Shown here in pieces: positions 1 through 6,832 of a stretch of 23,154 nucleotides of DNA (its first letter is position 1; each line of letters opens with the position of its first letter). The notes under the pieces are model-generated. The model was not told the origin of the DNA and did not search any database. It was given only the letters and a program-made list of their open reading frames with translations. The DNA lies in contig CALZDE010000006.1 in assembly GCA_945637225.1 (NCBI GenBank), positions 1 through 23,154 on the forward strand. Reading direction: 5' to 3'. The DNA is from an uncultured Selenomonadaceae bacterium. GTDB taxonomy: Bacteria > Bacillota > Negativicutes > Selenomonadales > Selenomonadaceae. Position numbers and translations under genes: made by a program.

Positions 1-41
1 AGAATAAGGTACCCGCCACTTATAGAAGTGGGGGACATCTC

Positions 42-413
42 TTAGTCGTTATAGCTTGTCACTAATAGCAGGACAAATACCAGCAGATAAACAAGAGCAA
101 AACTGCCAAAGACGACAATAAACATATCAAAGGAAATTTGAATTGCACCAGCAAGAACTGCCGCTAATATCAAAATCCTCAGCACCATGCCTACCACCAT
201 CTGCCTTTTCGCTTGTTCAACTGTCATGCCGGAACTGCGCATCAGTCTGCCCAGCATAAGGCCATACCATGCAAGCCCCGTCAGATAGCCAGCCACTACT
301 CCACCGATAAGGTAAAGCTGTCCTGCCTGAACTAATGAAATGACGATGATTGCCGTAAAAGCCACTAACAGCTTTATGAACGTGCGTGATTGTGTCAACA
401 GGATTTCCTTCAC
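42..413 (-). CDS. atpI: ATP synthase subunit I (AtpI-like)
   Basis: A 123-residue, very hydrophobic protein with about four membrane segments (roughly residues 12-30, 33-52, 73-92 and 97-118). Between the second and third lies a short basic loop ending in VEQAKRQ. This length and topology fit the ATP synthase I-chain family, which assists assembly of the c-ring and the F0 sector. The start is GTG at 413, five bases after a very strong GGAGGAGG ribosome site; an ATG just upstream is out of frame and is followed at once by TGA. It lies after atpZ and would be followed off the left edge by atpB and the rest of the operon, which is the usual order in Firmicutes. The family call rests on topology and context, because I-chain sequences diverge quickly. 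Confidence 0.8.
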   Translation of the reverse strand: MKEILLTQSRTFIKLLVAFTAIIVISLVQAGQLYLIGGVVAGYLTGLAWYGLMLGRLMRSSGMTVEQAKRQMVVGMVLRILILAAVLAGAIQISFDMFIVVFGSFALVYLLVFVLLLVTSYND

Positions 414-425
414 ATATTCCTCCTC

Positions 426-440
426 CGGCGAAATTCGCCG
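426..440 (-). promoter_or_regulatory. GC-rich hairpin touching the atpI ribosome site
   Basis: A near-perfect palindrome, CGGCG-AATTT-CGCCG on the transcript strand. It sits directly before, and shares its last bases with, the GGAGGAGG ribosome site of atpI. It is GC-rich inside an otherwise AT-rich leader. It could modulate ribosome access or protect the 5' end of the message. Its function is inferred. Confidence 0.45.
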
Positions 441-509
441 TCGCTGAATACTTTATTTAATAAATGTTATGAATTTTCACAACATATTATTAACAAAAAA
501 AATTTGCAT

Positions 510-537
510 ACCATAATATTATAACACAGTATGTCAA
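510..537 (-). promoter_or_regulatory. Predicted promoter for atpI / ATP synthase operon
   Basis: On the minus strand there is a perfect TTGACA (537-532), a 16-bp spacer and TATGGT (515-510). Inside the same stretch lies an alternative extended -10, TGT-TATAAT (526-518). Either would start transcription about 100 bases before the atpI start. The 202-bp gap between atpZ and atpI is AT-rich and otherwise empty, which fits a separate promoter for the ATP synthase genes. Confidence 0.45.
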
Positions 538-615
538 TAATTGTTAGTGATTTAAGTACCAAAAATATCATAAAATTTATTTATGGAAAACATAACCCCA
601 AGTTTTTAACAAAAA

Positions 616-828
616 CTACAGAGCGTTGCTTTTCAGCTGACGGTAAGTACTGTAAATAGCCACCGGAAACCCTAGCAAAATTCCCAGCAGCCGCCCCTTG
701 CCATCTAAATACAGATAATCATCCGCCAGCATTCCGAGATAAACGCATATCCCGACCACAACTGCAAAATATATACCTATACCACTTAACAAAGCAAATG
801 CCTTAGCCATCTGCAAAGCCGGCTTCAT
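616..828 (-). CDS. atpZ: AtpZ/AtpI-type small F0F1-ATPase accessory protein
   Basis: A small protein of 70 residues (72 if the upstream GTG at 834 is used) with two membrane segments, about residues 10-32 and 45-62. The segments are joined by a short acidic-aromatic loop (ADDYLYLDGKGR). This matches the small two-helix AtpZ family encoded at the head of many Firmicute ATP synthase operons, proposed to act in F0 assembly or Mg/Ca transport. The ATG at 828 is preceded by GAGG ten bases upstream. A GTG at 834 overlaps the wecB stop codon as GTGA, so translation is probably coupled to wecB whichever start is used. A short AT-rich inverted repeat (601-617) overlaps the stop codon but lacks a T-tract, so it is not a convincing terminator. 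Confidence 0.72.
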   Translation of the reverse strand: MKPALQMAKAFALLSGIGIYFAVVVGICVYLGMLADDYLYLDGKGRLLGILLGFPVAIYSTYRQLKSNAL

Positions 829-830
829 AA

Positions 831-1991
831 TCACTTTGCCTCAAATGCATCTGGCTTATTCTCTGCAAGGCCGTAATGATAAAGGATAGCCTCAATGATA
901 CGTCTTGAAGCCTGACCATCACCATAAGGATTTACGGACTCAGACATGCGGTTGTATTCTTCCTTGTTGGTAAGAAGCTCAACTGCCTCCTTGTAAACCA
1001 CATCCCTGTCAGTACCGATAAGCTTAACAGTACCAGCAGCAACAGCCTCAGGACGCTCAGTAGTATCACGAAGTACCAGTACAGGCTTGCCGAGGGCAGG
1101 TGCTTCCTCCTGAACTCCACCGGAATCAGTAAGGATTAAATATGAACGGTGCATGAGATTTGCAAATGGCTCATAATCGAGTGGGTCAATCAGGTGTACC
1201 TTATCGAGTCCGCCTAATTCCTCAGCCACTACCTCACGAACCTTTGGATTCTTATGCACTGGGAATACTACCTCTACATCATCAAATTCCTCGACAATCT
1301 GACGGAGTGCCTTATATACATGGCGCATTGGCTCACCGAGATTTTCACGGCGATGGGTTGTCACGAGGATTACTCTCTTATTCTTATAATCTATATTCTG
1401 CAGAAGCTCGCTTTCAAATACATAATCATCATTAGCTGTTTTCTGCAGTGCATCAATAACGGTGTTGCCTGTTACGAAAATTCTTTCACTGTCGACATTC
1501 TCTGCCTTCAGATTTGCTTCTGAGGTGGAAGTTGGTGCAAAGTGCAGAGCTGCAATAGAGCCTGTCAGCTTGCGGTTCATTTCCTCTGGGAAAGGAGAAT
1601 AAATGTTGTGGGTGCGAAGTCCAGCCTCGACATGACCGACATCAATCTGATGATAATATGCCGCTAAGGCACCTGCAAAGGTCGTAGTAGTATCACCATG
1701 CACCAGCACAATATCAGGCTTTTCTTCTTCCAATACCTTATTTAAGCCATTCATGGCACGGGTAGTAATATCAAACAAAGTCTGACCTGCTGCCATAATG
1801 TCAAGGTCATGGTCTGGTTTAATCTTAAACAGATTGAGCACCTGATCAAGCATTTCCCTGTGCTGAGCAGTAACTGCCACTACAGGCTGAATCTTATCAG
1901 GATATTTCCCCAATTCAAGTACCACTGGAGCCATCTTAATAGCTTCTGGACGAGTTCCGAAAACGGTCATGACCTTAATTTTTTTAGCCAT
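831..1991 (-). CDS. wecB: UDP-N-acetylglucosamine 2-epimerase (non-hydrolysing)
   Basis: This cytoplasmic enzyme interconverts UDP-GlcNAc and UDP-ManNAc, a precursor for surface polysaccharide or wall-polymer linkage units. The 386 residues match the family's normal length and carry its signatures: GTRPEAIKMAP (12-22), HGD (98-100), HVEAGLRT (120-127), PFPEEMNR (133-140), then HRREN and TDSGGVQEEAP with GKPVLVLRDTTERPE. These are residues of the GT-B fold active site. It lies 52 bp downstream of the wecA-like gene, with no terminator between them, so the two probably supply and prime the same polymer. Its stop overlaps a possible GTG start of atpZ. A wecB/mnaA gene next to atpI is a common Firmicute arrangement. 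The function is secure; the final polymer is unknown. Confidence 0.95.
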   Translation of the reverse strand: MAKKIKVMTVFGTRPEAIKMAPVVLELGKYPDKIQPVVAVTAQHREMLDQVLNLFKIKPDHDLDIMAAGQTLFDITTRAMNGLNKVLEEEKPDIVLVHGDTTTTFAGALAAYYHQIDVGHVEAGLRTHNIYSPFPEEMNRKLTGSIAALHFAPTSTSEANLKAENVDSERIFVTGNTVIDALQKTANDDYVFESELLQNIDYKNKRVILVTTHRRENLGEPMRHVYKALRQIVEEFDDVEVVFPVHKNPKVREVVAEELGGLDKVHLIDPLDYEPFANLMHRSYLILTDSGGVQEEAPALGKPVLVLRDTTERPEAVAAGTVKLIGTDRDVVYKEAVELLTNKEEYNRMSESVNPYGDGQASRRIIEAILYHYGLAENKPDAFEAK

Positions 1992-2043
1992 AAGTAAAAC
2001 CTCCGTATGAATCCCTTAAAAATTTATTTCATGTAATTAATAT

Positions 2044-3081
2044 TTATTGTTTTAAGTGGAGTATTCCCAGCTTCTTGGCACCGATGAAAATCAAAAGTAC
2101 CACCGCAGCCACAATAGCAATTGCCGCCTTGCCGGAAACCTCATTCAGCACTACCGCACTAAGACCTAATACGGCACTGATAACGTACATCAAAAGAACC
2201 GCCTGACGCTGTGTAAAGCCCATATCCAAAAGACGGTGATGAAGATGTCCCTTATCCGGCTTAAATATAGGCACACCGCCACGGTAACGGCGAATAATAG
2301 CAAAGGAAGTATCCATAATTGGAACCCCCAAAGCCAAAACAGGAACAATAAGAGCAATGGTAGCAGTACTTTTTACCGCGCCAATAACGGAAATTCCTGC
2401 CAGCATATAGCCCAAAAACATACTTCCTGTATCACCCATGAAAATACGGGCTGGATTGAAATTGTAATACAAAAAGCCGATAGCCGCACCAGCTAAAGCC
2501 GCCGTAAATGAAGCAACTATCATTATCTGATCCTGCATTGCCACCATAAAGATAGTGAGGGAAGCCAACGTAGCGACACCAGCCGCCAAGCCGTCAAGAC
2601 CATCAATGAGGTTTACGGTATTGGTAAGACCTACTATCCAAAAGATAGTGATAGGGATAGCCGCAAACTCGGTATAGAAATAATCACCGAAAGGATCGGT
2701 AATAAATTCAATTCTCACATCAAAAAGAATAACCGCTACTGCTGCCGCACCAATCTGTCCCAAAAGCTTTACCTTTGCAGGAAGATTTTTGTAATCATCA
2801 ATAATGCCTACCAGTACGATAATAGATGCACCAATAAGCAGTCCCATGAGTCCTCTTGATACCTCTGGAACCAATGCATCAAAATCAGTCAGGGCAATAA
2901 AGGAAATCATGAATGCCGTAAATATTCCTATGCCACCGATACGCGGAATAGGCTTCTTATGCACTTTACGGGCATCTGGAGCATCCATCGCGCCAGTCAC
3001 TTCCGCCAGCTTCATCACCAGTGGAGTCACAGCTAAGGATACTATCAAAGCCGCCACAAATGTCAACACATAGTTTGGCAT
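2044..3081 (-). CDS. wecA: Undecaprenyl-phosphate GlcNAc-1-phosphate transferase (WecA/TagO family)
   Basis: An integral membrane enzyme that transfers a HexNAc-1-phosphate, most likely GlcNAc, from UDP-sugar to undecaprenyl phosphate, the first step of a lipid-linked polysaccharide. The protein has 345 residues, about ten or eleven membrane helices, and the family's cytoplasmic motifs: DDYKN (95-99), NLIDGLDGLAAG (157-168), FMGDTGS (214-220) and HLHHRLL (279-285). The HxHH motif is typical of the WecA/TagO group rather than MraY. I chose the ATG at 3081 because GAGAGG lies about seven bases before it; an in-frame GTG at 3090 falls inside that ribosome site. Pairing with wecB suggests O-antigen, enterobacterial-common-antigen-like or wall-linked polymer synthesis; which one cannot be told here. 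Confidence 0.92.
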   Translation of the reverse strand: MPNYVLTFVAALIVSLAVTPLVMKLAEVTGAMDAPDARKVHKKPIPRIGGIGIFTAFMISFIALTDFDALVPEVSRGLMGLLIGASIIVLVGIIDDYKNLPAKVKLLGQIGAAAVAVILFDVRIEFITDPFGDYFYTEFAAIPITIFWIVGLTNTVNLIDGLDGLAAGVATLASLTIFMVAMQDQIMIVASFTAALAGAAIGFLYYNFNPARIFMGDTGSMFLGYMLAGISVIGAVKSTATIALIVPVLALGVPIMDTSFAIIRRYRGGVPIFKPDKGHLHHRLLDMGFTQRQAVLLMYVISAVLGLSAVVLNEVSGKAAIAIVAAVVLLIFIGAKKLGILHLKQ

Positions 3082-3114
3082 GAACAACACCTCTCTATTT
3101 TCTAAAACACTTCA

Positions 3115-3144
3115 ATTCTACAACAAATGTACAGAATGTGTCAA
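3115..3144 (-). promoter_or_regulatory. Predicted promoter for wecA-wecB
   Basis: A perfect TTGACA (3144-3139), an 18-bp spacer and TAGAAT (3120-3115, five of six consensus bases) lie in the 67-bp gap between the YqgF-like gene and wecA. The -10 box ends 33 bases before the wecA start. Confidence 0.55.
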
Positions 3145-3148
3145 TAGT

Positions 3149-3553
3149 TTAATTCATATCTTCCAGATAACGCCTGCCTAAAATTACCGCTACTATATCA
3201 TCAACTGGCACCGGCGGCACCTGCATTCCCAACGGAAAAAACCTGCGCCAGCCCTTAGGTGGACATAAATTCCAGTATTCCTGCTTGGCAAGCTGAGTGG
3301 TGTTATATTCATCAACAACAATCACTTCTACATCTGATAAAACATTTTTTATTTTTTCTCCAGCCCTGCCGCTTGTAGTACCGTTGCCTATAATAAGCTT
3401 ATCATAATGGTATAAATCCTTTTTAGACTGCAAAATATTTATTAAATCGTCAGTCATGACAACTTCCCTATAAATTATTCCGCCCGACATATCGAGTACC
3501 GCTACACCGCATTTATCCTTGCCGGGGTCCACAGCCGCTATATATTTATTCAA
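3149..3553 (-). CDS. YqgF/RuvX-like RNase H-fold protein
   Basis: A 134-residue cytoplasmic protein with the acidic triad pattern of the YqgF/RuvX branch of RNase H-like folds. The first aspartate is in VDPGKDKCGVA (D9). A GNGTTSGRAGEKI stretch (56-68) follows, then VVDEYNTTQLA (D81/E82, resembling the family's DErxTT..A motif) and VDDIVAVILG (D118/D119). Relatives process pre-16S rRNA or act on branched DNA, but this one is divergent and its substrate is unknown. The start is TTG at 3553, seven bases after GGGAGG. Its own promoter lies in the preceding gap, and wecA follows 67 bp downstream, probably from another promoter. A stand-alone paralogue is more likely than the housekeeping RuvX. 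Confidence 0.6.
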   Translation of the reverse strand: MNKYIAAVDPGKDKCGVAVLDMSGGIIYREVVMTDDLINILQSKKDLYHYDKLIIGNGTTSGRAGEKIKNVLSDVEVIVVDEYNTTQLAKQEYWNLCPPKGWRRFFPLGMQVPPVPVDDIVAVILGRRYLEDMN

Positions 3554-3572
3554 TAGAGTTCCTCCCTATATT

Positions 3573-3632
3573 AAAAAAAACAACTGCCAGCCTCGCCGCA
3601 TACATCAATATTATACAACCAAACCAGCAGTT
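3573..3632 (-). terminator. Probable terminator after the DUF3084 gene
   Basis: The arms AACTGC (3632-3627) and GCAGTT (3587-3582) can be extended inward by wobble pairs. They are followed on the minus strand by G and then eight Ts (3580-3573). The loop is long (about 27 bases), so strength is uncertain. It would end the long lpxB-to-DUF3084 transcript. Confidence 0.4.
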
Positions 3633-3638
3633 ACTCAA
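3610..3638 (-). promoter_or_regulatory. Predicted promoter for the YqgF-like gene
   Basis: TTGAGT (3638-3633), a 17-bp spacer and a perfect TATAAT (3615-3610), all on the minus strand. The -10 box lies in the loop of the predicted terminator, so termination and initiation signals are interleaved. Confidence 0.5.
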
Positions 3639-3649
3639 ATTTTTTCTTT

Positions 3650-4912
3650 TTAATAGCCTACCTGCAGTCGTATTCTAAGAGGACCTCTTACATCAGCACT
3701 GCCATTAGCATAAGCAGACAGCAGAGCCATGCCTTCTGTATAATCCATTTTCTGAATAGCACTGTAAATCTGATTTCCATCAATTACACCTACTGCACCA
3801 GTAAGAGTATCAGGAAGCATTCCCTTTTTGATAGCTTTATCATTTACATCCTTCAGGAATTGAATAATTGCTTTTTCTCTTTCGTCAGAGCTTTTTCCTT
3901 CCAGCTTGATGGATTCTCTGAGTACCAGCTCTCCATCCTCATACACAAGGAAATTCTTTTCCACCTGTAATACGGTTCGGATTGCTTCTCCACGAATGAG
4001 ATTGCCAGCCGCCAAAACCCTGATTACATATTCACTATTATTCTTAGATACCTGATTTACTGCAGCTTCATAATCCGGCTGATAAATCCAAATCTGACAC
4101 GCTTCCTCAGGAATTTCTGTCCCTACACGCTGATTTAGCTTAATGTAGGCAGTCTGCTGAGCCATGTCTATAATTTTTTGGAACTCATTCTTGATTTCAT
4201 CCTCAGAACGGTTTCCCTTAATTACCGCACTAGCTAAAGTTTCACCTGCCCGAAAGGCTATTTCACCCTCACGCATTATCTGCATGCTGTCTCCCAAAAC
4301 CTTATTACGGGATTCCAGCTGTGAATTTTCTCCGGCAAGCTTTTCATTATCGCTGTGCAGCTTTTCGTTATCTCCCTGAAGCTTTTCATTACCAGACTTC
4401 AGCTCTGCCTGACTCACCAGCAATGCATCATTAGCCGCTGAAAGTATGTCATAACGCTCCATCAGCTCCTCCTTAGCCTGTTCTAAGAGCTCATTCCCTT
4501 CCTGAAGCATTTGATTCTTTTCTTCAAGCTCGTCTTTTTGTGCCTGCAATGCATTCAAATCTTTTTTTACCTGGCTTAAAGCATTATCTGCTGTTTCCTG
4601 GTCTGCTTTTGCCTTCTCCAGCATTTTTTGTGCGTTTGCAACTTCTTCCTTAGCTTCTGCCATTTCCTTATTTAATTTCTCCATACCGAAAAGGGCAGTA
4701 CGGACATTTTCAGAAACAACTGACATAATACCAAGGGTTGTACTTGTAATCATAATACCAGTAATAATTGTTACCAGTATACTTGTATGCTTCGGTCTTA
4801 AGCCAAATATAGACAGGCGTTTCTTGCCGACCTTTGAACCCAGCTTGTCACCAATAAAAGCGATGGCTCCACCTGTAATTACCAGCACAATAATCAAAAA
4901 TATACCATACAT
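3650..4912 (-). CDS. DUF3084-type membrane-anchored coiled-coil protein
   Basis: A 420-residue protein of unknown function that I recognise as DUF3084, best known from cyanobacteria and Negativicutes. Two membrane helices (about 2-19 and 44-63) flank a strongly basic loop containing GDKLGSKVGKKRLSIFGLRP. By the positive-inside rule this loop is cytoplasmic and the long C-terminal part is periplasmic. Residues about 75-215 form a long heptad coiled coil, including three tandem NEKLxxD-type heptads (175-196). The rest (about 215-420) is a globular domain ending near RGPLRIRLQVGY. The ATG at 4912 is chosen because GAAGGAG lies nine bases upstream; an in-frame ATG at 4921 touches that site. It follows lptF/G by 21 bp, so it is co-transcribed with LPS transport genes, suggesting an envelope role (inferred). 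Confidence 0.8.
   Translation of the reverse strand: MYGIFLIIVLVITGGAIAFIGDKLGSKVGKKRLSIFGLRPKHTSILVTIITGIMITSTTLGIMSVVSENVRTALFGMEKLNKEMAEAKEEVANAQKMLEKAKADQETADNALSQVKKDLNALQAQKDELEEKNQMLQEGNELLEQAKEELMERYDILSAANDALLVSQAELKSGNEKLQGDNEKLHSDNEKLAGENSQLESRNKVLGDSMQIMREGEIAFRAGETLASAVIKGNRSEDEIKNEFQKIIDMAQQTAYIKLNQRVGTEIPEEACQIWIYQPDYEAAVNQVSKNNSEYVIRVLAAGNLIRGEAIRTVLQVEKNFLVYEDGELVLRESIKLEGKSSDEREKAIIQFLKDVNDKAIKKGMLPDTLTGAVGVIDGNQIYSAIQKMDYTEGMALLSAYANGSADVRGPLRIRLQVGY
4338..4400 (-). repeat. Three 21-bp tandem repeats in the DUF3084 coiled coil
   Basis: Three imperfect 21-bp units (4338-4358, 4359-4379, 4380-4400), each starting AGCTTTTC on the plus strand. They encode consecutive NEKL heptads. 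The near-identical DNA suggests duplication of whole heptads. Confidence 0.7.
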
Positions 4913-4933
4913 AGGAGTCATCTCCTTCAAAAA

Positions 4934-6055
4934 TTATCTAGCGGCACGCCACATGAGGTAACAGCCGACTATACCGCCGATTATATTAGGTATCCAGCAG
5001 GCTACTGCAGGATGAACTACACCGCCCTGACCTAATGCACCGGAAAGTGTCATTAAACCATAATATACGAATATAATCACTATACTTGTAGCAAAACCGG
5101 CAGAAGAACTGCGACGGGTATTCTGCATACCTAATGGTACGGAAATAAGTATGAATACAAGACTTGCTACTGGAATGGTTACACGCTGATAAAGCTCTGT
5201 TTCCAGCTTCTTGGTATTTACAAACTGTGATTTCAGAAGCTCAATCTGCTCATTAAGCTCCTCCATACTCATTTCCTCTGGCTTTTTCTGCTCGCGGGTA
5301 ATCTGAGCTGGACTGGAGTTGATTGGCAATACCTGTGTATTAAACTGCAGGGAATGACGCACACCGCTCTTGGTATTTTCGCCATTTTCATCTACATCCT
5401 GTCCCATGTCATAAATAACACCATTGTGCATGGTCCATTCATTATCTGCCCACACAGCAGTATCAGCTTTTTCTACCTGCTGAAGAACGCCATTTTCATA
5501 GGACTGCATGGTTACAAGATGCATAGTTGAGGTGTTCTCATCAAAGTGCTGAGCATATACCAAACGCTTTATTGTGCCCTTCTCTACCTGCTTAATAACG
5601 ACATGGTCCTGAGACTGTGGAGAGGTTCTGCCCTTTATCTCATATTCCAAAACATGAGTGTATGCCTCATTTGACCATGGAACTACATATTCATTAAAGT
5701 TAATGGAAAATATGCTTACCAGAATACCCATGAGTACTGCTGGTGCCGCAATACGGTAAAAGCTGACACCGCATGATTTCATAGCCGTAATCTCACTGGA
5801 TGATGAAAGACGGCTGGTAGTCATAAGACCAGCTAACAGCATGGACATAGGGAATGTCCACACAATAATTCCCGGCAAGCTGAATACGAAAATCTTCACA
5901 ACAGAGGATATAGCTGCACCATACTCTGTAATGTACTGAGCTATGCGGAAAAGCGTACCTGAGCCTACGAATACAGCAGTAAATGCACACACCGCAAAGG
6001 CAAAGGTCTTGCAGATTTCAAGAAATATGTATTTGTCTAATATTCTTATACGCAT
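4934..6055 (-). CDS. LPS export permease, LptF/LptG (YjgP/YjgQ) family
   Basis: The inner-membrane permease subunit that, with LptB, extracts LPS from the membrane and passes it to LptC. At 373 residues it matches the family length. The layout is typical: three N-terminal membrane helices (about 10-36, 55-82 and 98-118), a periplasmic domain (about 120-290), and three C-terminal helices (about 290-373). The conserved cytoplasmic stretch SRLSSSSEITAMKSCGVS lies near residues 80-97. I chose ATG 6055, just after AAGGCAGGT; this gives a 13-bp gap to lptB instead of an implausible 77-bp overlap. Only one such permease is present, whereas LptB2FG needs two, so it may form a homodimer or partner a distant gene. 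It cannot be assigned to LptF or LptG by sequence alone. Confidence 0.88.
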   Translation of the reverse strand: MRIRILDKYIFLEICKTFAFAVCAFTAVFVGSGTLFRIAQYITEYGAAISSVVKIFVFSLPGIIVWTFPMSMLLAGLMTTSRLSSSSEITAMKSCGVSFYRIAAPAVLMGILVSIFSINFNEYVVPWSNEAYTHVLEYEIKGRTSPQSQDHVVIKQVEKGTIKRLVYAQHFDENTSTMHLVTMQSYENGVLQQVEKADTAVWADNEWTMHNGVIYDMGQDVDENGENTKSGVRHSLQFNTQVLPINSSPAQITREQKKPEEMSMEELNEQIELLKSQFVNTKKLETELYQRVTIPVASLVFILISVPLGMQNTRRSSSAGFATSIVIIFVYYGLMTLSGALGQGGVVHPAVACWIPNIIGGIVGCYLMWRAAR

Positions 6056-6068
6056 TTTTGCACCTGCC

Positions 6069-6788
6069 TTATAAGGAGAAGTCTTCGCCCAGATAATGCT
6101 TCTTGGCAATTGGGTCCGTAGCGACTTCCTCACTGGTACCCTCAATCAAAATCTTGCCCTCGCTAAGTATATAGGCTCTATCTACAATTTTCAGAGTTTC
6201 ACGGACATTATGGTCGGTGATGAGAATACCCATGCCCCTTTTCTGAAGATAACGGATATTATCCTGAATTTCGGCTACTGCCAATGGGTCAACACCGGCA
6301 AAAGGCTCATCCAAAAGAATGAACTTTGGCTCTAAGGCTAAACAGCGGGCAATTTCCACACGTCTTCTCTCACCGCCTGAAAGCTCTGTGCCCTTGCGTT
6401 CTCTTACGTGACCAATACTGAATTCTTCTAAAAGGGCCTCAAGTTTTGCATTCCGTTCTTCTTTACTGATAGGAAGTGTCTCAAGGATGGACATAATATT
6501 CTCTACTACCGTAAGACTGCGGAAGATAGAGGCTTCCTGAGCAAGATAGCTGATACCCAGCTGTGCTCTTTTGTACATTGGCATACCATCAATAGGAATA
6601 TCTGACAAATATACATGTCCCTTAGTAGGCTTTTCCAGTCCTACTATCATATAGAATGTTGTAGTCTTGCCAGCACCATTAGGGCCGAGAAGTCCTACTA
6701 TTTCCCCTTTTTTTACCTTTAGCGAAACATCATTTACTACACTTCTCTGTTTAAAGGTCTTCACCAGATTCTTTGCTTCGATATACAA
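6069..6788 (-). CDS. lptB: LPS export ABC transporter ATP-binding protein LptB
   Basis: The cytoplasmic ATPase that powers LPS extraction. With the TTG start it has 239 residues, almost the same length as E. coli LptB (241). Motifs are Walker A GPNGAGKT (35-42), Q-loop glutamine 84 (YLAQEAS), signature LSGGE (136-140), Walker B LLDEPFAGVD (158-167, catalytic E161) and the switch histidine 193 in ITDHNV. FxxLTVxENI-type coupling residues are also present. The TTG at 6788 is preceded six bases upstream by a perfect GGAGGG; the in-frame ATG at 6812 has no good ribosome site and would add an unconserved tail. It lies between lptA and the permease gene, as in most lpt operons. Confidence 0.95.
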   Translation of the reverse strand: MYIEAKNLVKTFKQRSVVNDVSLKVKKGEIVGLLGPNGAGKTTTFYMIVGLEKPTKGHVYLSDIPIDGMPMYKRAQLGISYLAQEASIFRSLTVVENIMSILETLPISKEERNAKLEALLEEFSIGHVRERKGTELSGGERRRVEIARCLALEPKFILLDEPFAGVDPLAVAEIQDNIRYLQKRGMGILITDHNVRETLKIVDRAYILSEGKILIEGTSEEVATDPIAKKHYLGEDFSL

Positions 6789-6832
6789 GTGACACCCTCC
6801 ATCTTCTCTCAAATCTCTAAGTTATTTTTATC

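Noticed and set aside
16..31. Hairpin CCACTT-N4-AAGTGG just after atpI as a terminator
   Set aside because: It has no T-tract on the minus strand, and atpB is expected immediately downstream in the same operon.
601..617. AGTTTTT-N3-AAAAACT repeat at the atpZ stop as a terminator
   Set aside because: The stem is almost all A-T and no T-run follows; it is more likely chance in AT-rich sequence.
6056..6145. N-terminal extension of the LptF/G permease starting at 6145
   Set aside because: It overlaps lptB by 77 bases, is basic and unlike the family; ATG 6055 has its own ribosome site.
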